64,000 nucleotides of DNA, from assembly GCA_002245135.1 (NCBI GenBank), contig NGBS01000897.1, positions 28,587 to 92,586 of the forward strand. Reading direction: 5' to 3'. A program made the position numbers and the translations under genes. This document shows, piece after piece, positions 35,158-46,600 of this stretch. The first letter of the stretch is position 1, and each line of letters starts with the position of its first letter. The notes beneath the pieces are model-generated. The model made no database searches, had not been told where the DNA came from, and was given only the letters and a program-made list of their open reading frames with translations. The DNA comes from Proteromonas lacertae (Eukaryota; Sar; Bigyra; Opalinata; Proteromonadidae).

Positions 35158-36362
35158 TTAATCTTCATCATTATAATCTTCATCTTTATCATCATCTTCA
35201 TCATCTTCATCTTCATCTTCATCACCTATAATTTCACCTTCAGGTTGATTAGACTGTTGTTGGTTAATTAGATCTATAGTTTCATTTTCTTTAACATATT
35301 TCAGTAGAAATTCGAATGTTACACGAATTGTCAATATCTCAGAATTTTCAACTTTAATTTTCTTTTCTTCATTAGATAATGCATTTTGAAGTGTTTGGAA
35401 TGATGATGGGAAAGCTTTTAAGGATCTCTGTACAGGTATAGTAGTGACTGGTTTTTCAGGACTTATAAATACTAAATTAGCTTTATTACCATTAACATTA
35501 CCAATTTGTGAGTCTAATCTTTTAAGTATTTGTAAAATTTCTGATGAAATTTTATGATGTTGACCTATAGTGATTTGAATTCCAATAGGTCCTACTAAAG
35601 CATCAATATCAGGGAAGTTACTACGATAGCTTAGATCTACGAATGGTATTTTGTTCTCTTGGCAATAAGTTTGAAAATCACCAATAATCTCATTTAAGCG
35701 TGAACTATTCTCTACATTCTCAACATAACAATCATAATCACCTACACCAAAATAACTATTTATCCTTATTATATTGATTATCACCTTTCTAAAATTATCA
35801 TTACTCTTCATTAAAAATGATATAATATTTTCATATAAATGTCCTACCAGACTATCATTTCTGAATTAATATCTAGTAATGATTTCTTTGTCATTATTCC
35901 TATCTCTTCAGATATAAACTCAAGACCATTCGATTTAGTAATATCATCTTCATATGTTTCATAGATTAATATATTACTATACTCTGTATGATCTTTATCA
36001 CATTTTGAAAGAGAAGATATATTAATTCCATTTATAAAATCTTTCATTTTAATATTATCTGTATTATGTAATATCCATCTATTTATATCATCTTTTTCTA
36101 TTGTGTAATTTCCTATTACACCTCCATAATAGTTGTAATTCTTTCTATACAACTTTACTTTTTCATAATATTCTTCTACCTCATTTCTACTAAACTTATC
36201 TTCAGTTCTTTGTGATATTTTTGTTATATTAATGAAATGTTCATTACTATTTTCAGGCATATTAACATTATATAGAAGAATATTTTCTTCTTTCTTATAT
36301 TTTGGACGCTTCAATTCTATTATTTTTTCTATTTCTTCTTTGGTAAATGGAGGAATATACAT
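35158..36362 (-). pseudogene. Partial, broken CR-type NTPase with restriction-endonuclease-like C-terminus
   Basis: An incomplete minus-strand copy, broken at about one or two points and lacking the P-loop region. The upstream piece (MYIPPFTKEEIEKII, ILIYETYEDD, LEFISEEIG) parallels the second NTPase of 38479-42330 (MYIPQFTKEEVEKVV, ILIYDTYEDG, LTFISEEIK). The downstream piece carries a PD-(D/E)xK-like core, RSNFPDIDALVG then GIQITIGQHHKIS, as found at the end of Crinkler/RHS-family proteins, and finishes in a long Asp/Glu tail (about 25 residues). The same core is seen in 49750-51255. Inverted relative to the intact relative 2.1 kb away. Confidence 0.65.
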
Positions 36363-36711
36363 TCATTTATTATTCATTTTTATTGTAAATAAAACATCAT
36401 CAATTACATAATTGATTAAATGTTCTTTCCATTCTTTATATTCTCTATCTTTATATTCTCATAAAGTATATAGTGAGAATACTTATACCTCATTTTATGC
36501 TAATTTACTATTTATACTTTTCACTTACTAGAAAACTATTCAAAGATATGTTACATTGTTTTATGTTGTGATTATCTTCATTCTTTCAATTCTTTCTATT
36601 ATTATATACTATCAGTTGTAGAAGGTATTTTATATTCATTAGTAAAGAAAGCGGATTATCAAACTGATGAAGGAAGATTAACATCAGTAATAACATCAGT
36701 AATAACTCAGC

Positions 36712-37228
36712 AATAACAATATTTTGTCTAATAAATTACATATGTTGAAATTGTCATCAAGTTTTCAATAAGATTTATATCATCTATTATTAATCTTTGT
36801 AATTATTTTATTGGTTAAATCGCTAGAATATATTAATATATATGTCTTATTTAACATATTGATATATATATAATACCCTTTAAAAAAATATTAAAGGAAA
36901 AAGAAAATATGCTCAAGCCTTCTTCAAGCCAATATTTTATTTTTTATTTCAAACCATCGTAACACCGATTTTGTTTAATCTTTTCATCAAAGAACTGTTT
37001 ATTTCAATTTCTTCCTGTGATATATGCAATAAAAATAATGTTAAATGATAGAAATAATTAAGATGGATATAAAGTGAATATTTATGAATAATTGAACATA
37101 ACTATTGTATATGACTGTTATAAGACAAAATGATTATATATTCATGCATAGCGTAATGACATTAACAATAATATTATATTAGATCTAAATATAAACAATT
37201 ACTTCCTTTATCGCGCACGACAACAACA
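36712..37228. repeat. 0.5 kb dispersed repeat, copy 1 (non-autonomous DNA transposon)
   Basis: Direct-orientation partner of 42736-43237, nearly collinear over about 500 bases with scattered substitutions and small indels. The right end reads ATTACTTCCTTTATCGCGCACGACAACAA here; copy 2 has its left-side counterpart GCGATAAAGGAAGTAAT at about 42662, i.e. inverted terminal sequence. It has no ORF. The end sequence (TTGTTGTCGTGCGCG on the minus strand) resembles that of the MITE at 43280-43898 (TTGTTGTACGCCGTTG), so they may share a transposase source. Confidence 0.65.
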
Positions 37229-37679
37229 CCATCATTTGTTATCGTATTAAATAAATTTCTTGATATTTCTGGATTGTTTATTCTCCCAATTACTGTTTAG
37301 CTGAAGTTATGACAACTGATTACATGTCCTTTAATAGCTTTTCCATTTGACGACAAGCACTTGTATCGTTTGGAGCACAGACAGCAATACACACTGATCT
37401 GTACCCCTAATTTTAAAAAAATAAGACCAATAGCTCTTGGTATACTTGAAATCGAGACAACATAGGCTATCTTTCATATTGGAGATTTTGGAGATTCCCT
37501 ATACATAATAGATTTATATTATACATTCTTATTGTTTTCAAAGAAAATGAAAATGGTTTGACAAGCCAAAATGATTTTTTAAAAGTTTAAATTCATTGTT
37601 ACATATTTAATATATTCAAATATACTATTGTAAGTATTTATTTAGCAATAAATAACTAAAACATATTTTCAACAAAAAA

Positions 37680-37875
37680 AAGATAAATTGACCAATGGTC
37701 AAAATGGTTTTTTTTTAAAAATATATATATTGGTTAAAAAATAGTTTATATGATAGATTTTAAGAAAGAAATCACCCTGTATGTAGAAGGTCAAGTAATA
37801 GCACCTAAAGGTCACTGAACGGTCAATGACCAATAGACCAGCAATTCAACCAACTGGTCATTGACCATTTTATAC
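37680..37875. repeat. Small element with repeated GGTCA/TGACC palindromes
   Basis: TTGACCAATGGTCAAAATGG at about 37689 and TGGTCATTGACCATTTTA at about 37854 are inverted relative to one another, and the right side holds further GGTCAnTGACC units (GGTCACTGAACGGTCAATGACC). The spacing (about 190 bases) and subterminal repeats suggest a short hAT-type non-autonomous element or its remains, similar in style to the GGTCGGTCAAG ends at 56488 and 58821. No ORF. Confidence 0.45.
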
Positions 37876-38478
37876 ATCACTGGTAATAACTTCAATAAGA
37901 GAATCAACACTAGTAAATACACTATAATTTGTTGACAACTCCAATCTTCCATCTCCAAAATCTGTATTTAAAACGAAGAGAAGGTTTAGGTTATAGTAAT
38001 TAAATTTGTATTTCATAAGACTAGTTGTGAAAGTAGTGGTTTTATTAATGGTGATTTGATTTGTAACTATTACAGTTGGTGAATAAAAATTCATCTGAGA
38101 AAGAACATAAGACTTTGTCAAACTTATCTCAATATTGAAGCATTGATCAGACTATTCTAAAAAATGTTATATTATTTTATATTGTGATAATTATTTCATT
38201 CTTTCTATTTCTTATTCTTTGTAACTATAGATAATTGCATATTTAATGTTATTCTTCACACACTATCTAACAAAATGCTGTTATAACTATAGTTTATTAA
38301 AATATACTACATCTCGTTATATATAATGAGATAATTAAAATACAAAAAATAAAGCAATTTTATTGGTTACACTTGGAGTGATTTGATTGGCTGTTTCATT
38401 CAATTTATTTTATGTTTTTATTTCATCTGTTAGTCAAATTGATGTATTTATTATTATTTATTCTTATTAATTAGATAA

Positions 38479-41400
38479 ATGACTGATTTAATAAGCTATT
38501 TGAAGCAACACAAGAAGAATTATTGTATATACCATGAACAAGTTAAAGCTGGAGAGTATTTAATTAAAATTAAAATTGATTGTGAAGTTGATAAATTTAT
38601 CATTGGCTTTTCCAAATGTGAAAATATGGTATCTTGTGATAAAGTGGTAATAATTACCAAAAAACCATTGTCATTAAAAGGAAATAATGTAATTGAAGTT
38701 GTGGACACGGAAATGAAAGTGAATAAGATGTATGACATAATTTATAACATGGATAAGAGGGAAATGTTAATTGAATTAGGAGATATAGATGAAGAGGTGT
38801 GCTTAAATGAATTACCAGCTTCAATTTACCCATTAATTGCTTGGTTTAATGAAGGTGAAAAGATTCAGATAGTGGAAACTTACTATAGATGTGTAAGGAA
38901 AGCAGAAAGTTTAATTATTGGTATAACAAAGAAACCAAGAACAGAAAGTGAAGATATCAAAGAATATGTAAAACAAACGATTGATTATCTGTTAGATGTA
39001 TTAAAGAATAAGAAGGAATGTAATACTGATGAAATAAAGAATAATATAAGTTCAAAATTTAAATTAGATAAAAAGATAAAAAAATATTTAGCCAAAAGTG
39101 ATGTAAGTGATTTGATAATATTATTAAAATACTTACTAGTTGAAAATGAAGATTATCTAAATCCTCCCGATAGTTTTGTGAGAATAGTGAATAATTTGAA
39201 AATAGTTGATCGTAATAAACTCGTTATAGATGAAGATGGTATGTTTGTTGAAAATCATGAAATTAAGAAATATTTAGATTTTACAGAAGCAAATGTACAA
39301 GTTTTCCAATTCCCCAAGAATTTAATTTATATAAGAGATTGTTACTATACAATGTTTAGTGATATATGTAAACTTATTACAGATATAGGCGATAATTCCA
39401 ACATAATCATTACAGGTCAGCCAGGTATTGGCAAAACCTCTTTTATATATGTGCTTTTATTCTTTCTTAAGAATAATTTATCATATCAATTTAATCCAAA
39501 AGAAGCAAATTATTTGAAGAGAGAATATTTGAAAGAAGAAATGAATAATATTAGAGGTTTCCTGAATGAATTCAATAATGAAAAGGCAAAAGAAAAACAA
39601 CCATTACAGTCTGAAAAAGAAGAACTTGAAAATAAAATAAAACATAGTGATGAAAAGATTAATGGTTATTATAAAGATATTGAAAAAGAGATTGATAGAT
39701 ATAAAACAATAGGTAAAGATAGTGATGAAGATTTATACACTAAAGAAGAAAAAAGTAGTAAATATATATTAAAAATATTTGATAAAGAAATAGTAATTAT
39801 AGGAAATAATAAAGCAGTAATGGATAGTAGAGGGAGGTATGGTTTAAACATTGAAAAAGTAAATAAGAAACTTACAGATGAAAATATATTTCCATTATTA
39901 GAGGTATTTGAATCTGAGAATAGTATTATATGTAAAAGAGTAATAACTGATAGAATATTAGTTAGATGTGATAATATAGACAGTGAGAAAACATCAAAAA
40001 GTATATATGAAAACAGAATAATAGAAATTGAAAATAAAATTAAAATAATTGAAGATAGATATAATGATATGAAAACAGATTTGCCAAAGAAATTAAAAGA
40101 AATAGAGGATAATGTTGATAAAATTAAAGATGTATCTGAAGTAGATATAAATGCTTTAGGTGTTGGATTTAATTACTATATTTTCGAAGCATGTAAAAAG
40201 ATAAAAAATATATACTTTATTAAAGGCAAGAAAGATGGAAATGCAGATGAAACTAGAATCTACAAATTAGAAAATGTTGATGGGAATTTTATTCTATTTA
40301 AAAGTGCTATTGCACCAGGTTATATTCATGATTCATTGATAATAGTTGATACTCATAATTATAAGTTTGATGGAAGTAATATAATAATTTCAATCAGTTC
40401 CCCTGACAAAAATAATAATGATGTATATAATATCAATAATAGTGAAGAATTATTTTTTGATTCTTTAGATAATACAGAAATAGTGGAATGGTTTAAACAT
40501 TGTGTTGGTTTTAATGTTAATGTTGATGGTAATGAATTTAAAGGAATATGTAAAAAGTATGGTTATACACCTAGACAAATATATTACCATTATTTATATA
40601 AAGAAAACCATAATGGTGATTATTGGGAATATTATAAACAGTTGATAGAAAGTGTAGTAGGAACAACAAGTTATATTCAGTTTGTAGAAAATTATATGAA
40701 ACAAGAAAAATTAAAAGAAAACCAATTATCTAACATAATATTAAAATATGATTTAGTGTCAGAATGGGATGATGAAGTTAAACATAAAATATTAAAACCA
40801 AAGAAATATTTAAAATTCATTTCTGAAGATGTAGAAAGATATATAGTTTATAAATTTAATCCACCTCAAAATAAAGAAGAATATCAACAGATAGAAAAAT
40901 ATTATTCATTAAGTAAAGATGATGTAAATATGAGAAGAATGGGATTAAAACAGATTATGACATATGAATTAAGTACTGGTATGATAATGTTGAAATATCA
41001 AGATTCTAGTGGAAGTGATATTATTATTAAAGATCCTAATTTCAAAATCAATTCTGAATTATATATTCCAGCTTATCATCCTCCAAAAGCATTACATTCA
41101 GTGTTTTATATATTAGATGAAAATAATTACTTTGATTTGATAATGAATGGAGTGTTTATAAAAATATTATTAGATAATGAAGGTTATAATAAAGTAGAAA
41201 AAATAGAAAAGATAAAAGAATCTATCAAAGTATGAATATTATATATATATATAATAAAATAGAAATATAGCAAAAAGAAAAATTGTGTATTTAAGTGTTG
41301 TATAATACAAAATAATAAATTATATCCATTTGATATGGATATGAGAGATTTATCACAAGTAGTTGTAGAAGGTGAAGGAGAAGAAGTAGAAGATGATGAA

Positions 41401-42330
41401 CAGTTACAACAACAAGAACAACAGCTATTATTACCTCAACCAACAGTTGATCCAAATATGAAAGTATATATAAAAAGTAACAGTATTTATTTGATGAGAG
41501 ATTGTTATGAAAGAATGTTAAACAGAATTATTTCTGATATTAATAATCCACAATATAATCATCAAAGAAATTATTTAATATTTGGACATGCAAAAATAGG
41601 TAAAACAATATTAGCTAATATAATTAAAGAAAAAATTATAATTAATTGTCCTAATGTTGATGTTATACATCTATTTGATATTGGAAAACCTTCACTACAA
41701 GATGAAGATTATGATAATAAAAGAAATCCAATTGTAATATCTGATGGAATTGTTATTGGTGAAGATGATTATGCTAATGCAAAAATGATAATATTATTAG
41801 CTAATCCATCTAAAGAAGAGTATAAAACTTTTCAAAGTAAAAGATGTCCATCAATAATGTATATTCCTCAATTTACAAAAGAAGAAGTAGAGAAAGTGGT
41901 AAGTCTAAGAGATCCTACACTAGACAAAAGTCATAATGGATTTACAATGTATGGAAGTGTAACAAAAATTGAAGAGGATAGAATTAACAATTATAAAAAA
42001 ATGATTAATAAATATAAAATGAAATATCCAATTTATAAAGGTGTTATAGGATATTATGACCAAAAAGAAGAGAATTTTGAAATTGATTTTAGATCTACAA
42101 TTGGTAAAGAAGAAAATAAGAGAATGATATGGGAGATAATAAAAGGAATAGATAAATCTCCATTTTCTAAAGGCAAATATGATAATATATTGATATATGA
42201 TACATATGAAGATGGAAATGGTATTTTTAAATCCAATCATCTTACATTCATATCTGAAGAAATAAAAAAGATGGCATGTGAAATACTTTATGAAATAAAT
42301 GATAAAGGAAGTATAGTAGGATTGTTGTAG
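38479..42330 (+). CDS. CR-type protein with two P-loop NTPase domains, 2 exons
   Basis: A 1272-residue protein if exons 38479-41229 and 41263-42330 are joined; the 33-nt GTAT...ATAG intron (41230-41262) restores one frame, and I prefer this to two separate genes. NTPase 1: IYIRDCYYTMFSDI then Walker A GQPGIGKTS (residues about 315-325), a long charged coiled-coil insert, then the ISSPDKNN strand and YGYTPRQIYYHY. NTPase 2: IYLMRDCYERMLNRI, GHAKIGKT (about residue 1020), LLANPSKEEYKTF and MYIPQFTKEEVEKVV. The RDCY helix, P-loop, ...SP strand and Y(I/M)P-x-F-x-x-EE element recur in Crinkler/RHS (CR) proteins. No signal peptide. A poly-Gln linker separates the modules. Second module has no endonuclease-like end, unlike its relative at 35158-36362. 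Function unknown; nuclear effector, immunity or transposon-related roles are possible for the family. Confidence 0.72.
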
Positions 42331-42334
42331 TTTA

Positions 42335-42454
42335 ATAACTACTTCAATTTGTACAGATCAGACATATTTAGTAACAGCAACTGGGTTTATAGTGGAAGGA
42401 GAAGAAAACTATAAACATGGACGAATCTTGGTTATATCATATGATATTGCTTAA
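42335..42454 (+). pseudogene. Fragment of a CPSF-A/DDB1-like gene
   Basis: One short open segment reads TYLVTATGFIVEGEENYKHG then RILVISYDIA and stop. This matches the conserved blade of DDB1/CPSF160-type beta-propellers (compare VGTAxVxxEExEPxxGRIxVF). There is no further match on either side, so it is an isolated fragment of about 40 codons adjacent to transposon sequence. Confidence 0.5.
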
Positions 42455-42609
42455 TTTCATAAACATTTATATTTTCTTTATTATCTATCAATATCGACAA
42501 TATTAATAATTTTATGTGTATTATTATTCAAAATAAACACTAAAAGCATATTCTTTTAATCTATTTTAGTCTCTACTAGAGAATGAAACACTTAATACAA
42601 AACCTTCAG

Positions 42610-43237
42610 CTGTTGTGCGCCGTTGATCGTAAAGAAGACTTGTGCGTGATAAAGAAATTTGGGCGATAAAGGAAGTAATAAGTTTCCATTAAAGTGAAAA
42701 TGTTAATACATATTAAGAAGGCCGAGTGAAAATAAATATAACATTATTTTGCCTAATAAATTACATATGTTGAAATATCAACAAGTTTTCAATAAGATTT
42801 ATATCATCTTTTATTAATCTTTGTAATTATTTTTTTATTTAAATCGCTAGAATATATTAACATATATGTCTTATTTAACATATTGATGTATATATAGCAC
42901 CCTTTAAAAAAATATTAAAGAAAAAAAGAAAATACGTTCAACCCTTTTTCATGCCAATATTTTAATTGTTATTTTAAACCATCGTAACACCGATTTTGTT
43001 TAATCTTATCATCAAAGAACTATTTATTTCAATTTCTTCCAGTAATATATGCAATAAAAATAATGTTAAATGATAGAAATAAGTAAGATGGAAATGTTGT
43101 GAATATTTATGAATAATTGAACATAACTATTGTATATGACTGTTTTAAGACAAAATAATTATATATTCATGCATAGCATAATAACATTAACAATAATACT
43201 ATATTAGATCTAAATATAAACAATTACTTCCTTTATC
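42610..43237. repeat. 0.5 kb dispersed repeat, copy 2, with extended left terminal sequence
   Basis: The core 42736-43237 matches 36712-37212. To its left are TGTTGTGCGCCGTTGATCG (about 42611) and GCGATAAAGGAAGTAAT (about 42662), the inverted equivalent of the right end ATTACTTCCTTTATC. The right end stops abruptly at 43237 where hAT transposase sequence begins, so this copy has lost its outermost right end or inserted there. Non-coding. Confidence 0.6.
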
Positions 43238-44160
43238 TCTCAACTAATTCATACTTTAATCTCATAATGTTAATAATAGTTGTTGTACGCCGTTGGGAGA
43301 TTTGCGCCGTTGGGAGATAAAAGGGTTTTAGATTACGTTGAAGTTATATACGTAACCATGAGCCCCTAAATATTACAGATATACACTTAGTTATTCAAAA
43401 AAGTTACGTTGGCTGTATATCGTATAGTTCTGGTTAATCAGTTATATATCCAACATTGTATATTTATACTTCATATTAAACGTCAATAGCAATAGCAGAA
43501 AACGAAATTAAAGTTTTTAGATGAATAGAAAATAATAATTATAATTTCTTTATACATAATATTGAAATTGAAAAAGTAGGCTTGAAAGAGGCTTGAACTG
43601 GATTTTTATTTTTCCATTTTTAATTGCCTTAACATCAATTTTTTCATATCTTATTCATCTCAGCTTATGTATTTCTGTCTGTAGTAACGATTGAAACAAA
43701 AAAATATTGAATGAAGTAAAATGCGTTTCATATATACAAGGCGGAAGCTTAAAAAAAATATATGGCAGATGTAGTTTATATGCCAAAGTAAGATTATTTT
43801 TGATTATAACTCACTACCAAACCCTCTACTGTCGAATTAGTTTTTAATAAAACCCTTTTATCTCCCAACGGCGCAAATCTCCCACCAAAGTACAACAATA
43901 GTATCCAAGTTTAATTTGTTTCTCCTGTATGAATGTATTACGCTTTCGATGGAGAAACTTCTCTCAATAAAAGCGCTTGAACATGGCATTCTGTTTTCAA
44001 AAATGTATATTTCTGCAACCAAATTTCTGTCACAAATATCAGAGAAATTATCTATAATGAATCTCTTTGCGTAATCATTTTTATCTCCATGTTTGAATTT
44101 ATAGTTTACATTTAAATATTGTCTTATCAATAATATATCCAAATTCGCTAATTCCAATTG
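43238..44160 (-). mobile_element. hAT transposase C-terminal relic, split by a MITE
   Basis: Minus-strand coding remains of the hAT dimerisation domain: MPCSSAFIERSFSIESVIHS followed by YRRNKLNLDTI (about 43902-43985) and, beyond the inserted MITE, NIMRLKYELVER (43238-43279). Comparable sequence (IERVIHS, RNRLNLDTINNIMRLKYELV) is present at about 58080-58190, confirming that both halves were once contiguous. Upstream about 60 further residues (IIDNFSDICDRNLVAEIYIF) are open. The DDE catalytic core is not found, so it is inactive and truncated. Confidence 0.72.
43280..43898. mobile_element. 619-bp MITE with about 49-bp terminal inverted repeats, TSD TAG
   Basis: Left end TTGTTGTACGCCGTTGGGAG continuing through GATTTGCGCCGTTGGGAGATAAAAGGG; right end is its inverted copy (AAACCCTTTTATCTCCCAACGG ... 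TACAACAA, written in parts) with a few mismatches. Removing 43280-43898 plus one TAG restores the hAT sequence seen at about 58140, so the target-site duplication is the 3 bp TAG (43277-43279 and 43899-43901). A 3-bp duplication points to a PIF/Harbinger- or CACTA-like mobilising transposase. The inner sequence has no ORF. Confidence 0.8.
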
Positions 44161-44780
44161 TTTGGGTGAAGTTTGGGCTTAGACACGTGTTCAAAATTTG
44201 AACTAGCCTAATCTAGTTAGAGTTTGACTCTAATATTTTATATTACTTGACTATAATTGCTTAATTAAGAGATTCTGAGAAGATGGTAGGGATACCACAA
44301 CTTTTTTTTGGTCTAATTTCACGATCTTTTAATGATTTGAGCATTTTTGATCCCAACCTATTGTACATAATAACTGTACACAGGATCTCCAGTTTTTTAT
44401 TAAATATCTTACTATTAAATGAGAATGCTCAAAATATAATGTGTGATAACACAAGCTCGGCTTGAATATTTTTTTATATTTTATAAAATTTGAGCACCTG
44501 CCTCCTATAGGAAGCTAGGGCTTATTTTTGTTAATTAATTAATAAATACTATTATTTTTTATACTGTTTGACTTATTTACTATCTGAATAACTATCTTAA
44601 GCTCTATTTCAATCGTTTATCCAATAAAAACAATTTAACTAAGTCATTAAGACATATTTATTTATAACTATCTGATAATTGAACCTTTTTCTTAAAAACA
44701 AATCATTCAACTAAATTTTGGCAATCTTGTATCTATTCGAGGAAGTCAACATATTTTACATTTACATAGCTTCTATTATT
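44161..44780. other. Intergenic AT-rich sequence, no gene recognised
   Basis: Contains short imperfect palindromes at about 44170-44240 (for example TTCAAAATTTGAA, CTAATCTAGTTAG) and an unsupported 60-codon ORF at 44283-44465. These may be terminal or subterminal sequence of the adjacent hAT relic, but no matching end was found. Confidence 0.35.
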
Positions 44781-44789
44781 GTTAAATTA

Positions 44790-45345
44790 TCACCTTCTTG
44801 AACATAATTTACTTACATTTATTAAACTACTAGCCATTGGATAAGTTAAGAATTTAGAATCATCTACTTCTCGTTTTATAATCATGAATTTTGATAATTT
44901 GCTTTCTAAAGCATTTCTTATACCTACAACGAAGTTATCTCTATTGAATTGTAATTGATATACTTCTACTAATCTTTTCATATATTATAAAGCTACTTCT
45001 TTTACAACCATTCTTTAAAATTTCTCAGGTGTAAGAAGACCTTTATCATTTGTAATTGTGATCTTATTAGCTTTACCAATACTCTCTTTTACAACACTTA
45101 CATTCAAAGTATTATTAGTTATTATATATTGTCATAGATTCTTCACCTTCAAACACTTGAATTAACACATCGAGTTGTTAATCACTGTATGTACTAAATA
45201 CTTGAGTATTATTAACTGAAATTTTGATATTAATTGTAATTAATTAACTTCTATTAATCCTTTCATATATTCATAAGCTAATTCTTCAACTTTGTATAAC
45301 TTTTACTTTGTTAAATCATCTCTTCTAAAAAACCTTTTTAAATCA
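44790..45345 (-). pseudogene. HSP70 fragments, heavily decayed
   Basis: Minus-strand pieces of the HSP70 substrate-binding domain and lid. VFSTYSD followed after a stop by [16 protein letters not shown] (about 45130-45220) matches [20 protein letters not shown] of HSP70, and SIGKANKITITNDKGLLTPE (about 45020-45090) matches the following strand. The 30 residues that should lie between them (GKFELSGIPPAPRG region) are missing. A lid piece (ALESKLSKF) continues to about 44880, and a second lid-like piece (VEELAYEYMKGLIEV) sits at about 45245-45300, so two duplicated fragments are present. Clearly non-functional. Confidence 0.7.
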
Positions 45346-45394
45346 CTATAATTTCTTTTCTGTTCAATAAACAAGTCTCAATTATTACTTTAAC

Positions 45395-46015
45395 AAGCAC
45401 ACATTCCTATATTATAGTGAAATTCCCATTGCCCAAATATCACTCAATGGACTTATACTACCTGTTTTAATTGATTTGTTTAATATTTTTATTGAATATT
45501 GATTCTTTGATGGATCTTCACATAATTCAACTAATTTCTTTATTATTTTATATTGATTGATATGTCCATTACCACTTTGATCTACTTGTAACTTTAATAA
45601 ATTAGTTTGCTCCATAGGCTTATCGATTGTTACATGACGTTTTAATTTTGCATGAATATTTTCACTTATATCACAAGTATTGTACTATACTTTTTGACAT
45701 TTTTTCGAGCTTCTCTTTCATGAGAGGTTGTGGAATTTCGAGGTGATTCGTTTGTAAGCCAATCATAAACTTCAGGATTATCACACTCTTCAGAACAATA
45801 AGATATACCAACTGATCCTATTGATTGATGTGTATGCCTACCACCTACAACAGATTGACCAATTGGTCTAACTGAAGGTTTTATTATATTATTAGATGAC
45901 AATGGTTGGTTTCGAGATGAATTCTGTTGACTTCCACCATTTTGGTTTTTAAAAGCTTTTTCATGTATATTTAACTTCACTGTTTTTATTTCTACCTCAG
46001 ATTCAAAAATATTTG
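45395..46015 (-). pseudogene. CaMKK-like protein kinase with a large internal deletion
   Basis: Minus strand. A Ser/Asn-rich N-terminal region (SVGISYCSEECDNPEVYDWL, SHEREARKNVKK) is followed by the start of a kinase N-lobe, INQYKIIKKL and NQYSIKILNKS, typical of CaMKK/LKB1-type kinases. The sequence then jumps to SPLSDIWAMGISL, the CaMKK-like SD-x-W-AMG-x-x-LY segment, without P-loop completion, HRD or DFG motifs. A frame break separates the N-terminal region from the lobe. The catalytic core is therefore gone. Confidence 0.6.
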
Positions 46016-46039
46016 GAACTACTACAGGGCTAGAACCCG

Positions 46040-46600
46040 TACATCCCGTTATTTTCTTTCCAGAATTTTAAATTCAAGAAATATTAATAAACAAAGTGGT
46101 AAAAAGTTTGAAGGCTTGTTATCTTTATGAAAGATTTTTAATGGTGAATCGTCTGCTTTAGAACCTTTACAAGCTCAAACAAAGTTTCAAGAGTTTTTAA
46201 GAGATTATAGTGAAAACAATATTTATATCTACAGGTATATATAAATATATTGATTATTCTTATCACTAGAAAATCATTATTGTTTTACTTGATGTATTAC
46301 AAATAGAGACAAATTGTTATTTACCACAAGTACATTAAACAATTATTATTACTTATCAATAGTATGAAATTGCAGCTCAAAGAGTAGTAGAAAATGAGTT
46401 AAATGCAGAAAATTCTCCCTCAATCAATGTCTTATTAAAATTTTCACAAAACTCAATATCAATCCGATCATTAAATGTATAAATGAAATGATTTTTAATG
46501 TACATATATATAATAGGCAAATCATGTGAACAAGCTAGTCAGTATATCAGGACTTATAATCAGTGCATCTCTTTAAAGACCAAAAGCCATCAAAGTATAT
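46040..46600 (+). pseudogene. MCM5 N-terminal fragment, decayed
   Basis: Plus-strand pieces of the replicative helicase subunit MCM5: PLQAQTKFQEFLRDY, later YEIAAQRVVENELN, INVLLKFSQNSISIRSLN, and after a GTAT...ATAG intron (about 46480-46517) HVNKLVSISGLIISASL followed by a stop and RPKAIKV. This parallels VLLKSDxxPxSIRSLK...HVxKLVxISGIIISAS in intact MCM5. Several stops and a frame change are present, and the zinc-finger and AAA+ parts are absent. A functional copy must lie elsewhere. Confidence 0.7.

Larger units (their letters stand above)
36363..38478. other. Repeat-rich intergenic region upstream of the double NTPase gene
   Basis: Besides the 0.5 kb repeat at 36712-37228 and the small palindromic element at about 37680-37875, this region holds only short ORFs. 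A minus-strand open stretch at 37870-38121 (83 codons) is not recognised. The 250 bases before 38479 contain two ATTGG (CCAAT-box-like) sequences at about 38360 and 38388 and a TA-rich stretch, plausibly the promoter of the downstream gene; similar sequence (TTTTAT[AG]TTGTGAT.ATTTCATTC) also occurs at about 36560. Confidence 0.4.

Noticed and set aside
46020-46055. tRNA-like T-arm sequence (GGGCTAGAACCC)
   Set aside because: No matching acceptor, D-arm or anticodon arm at the required spacing on either strand.
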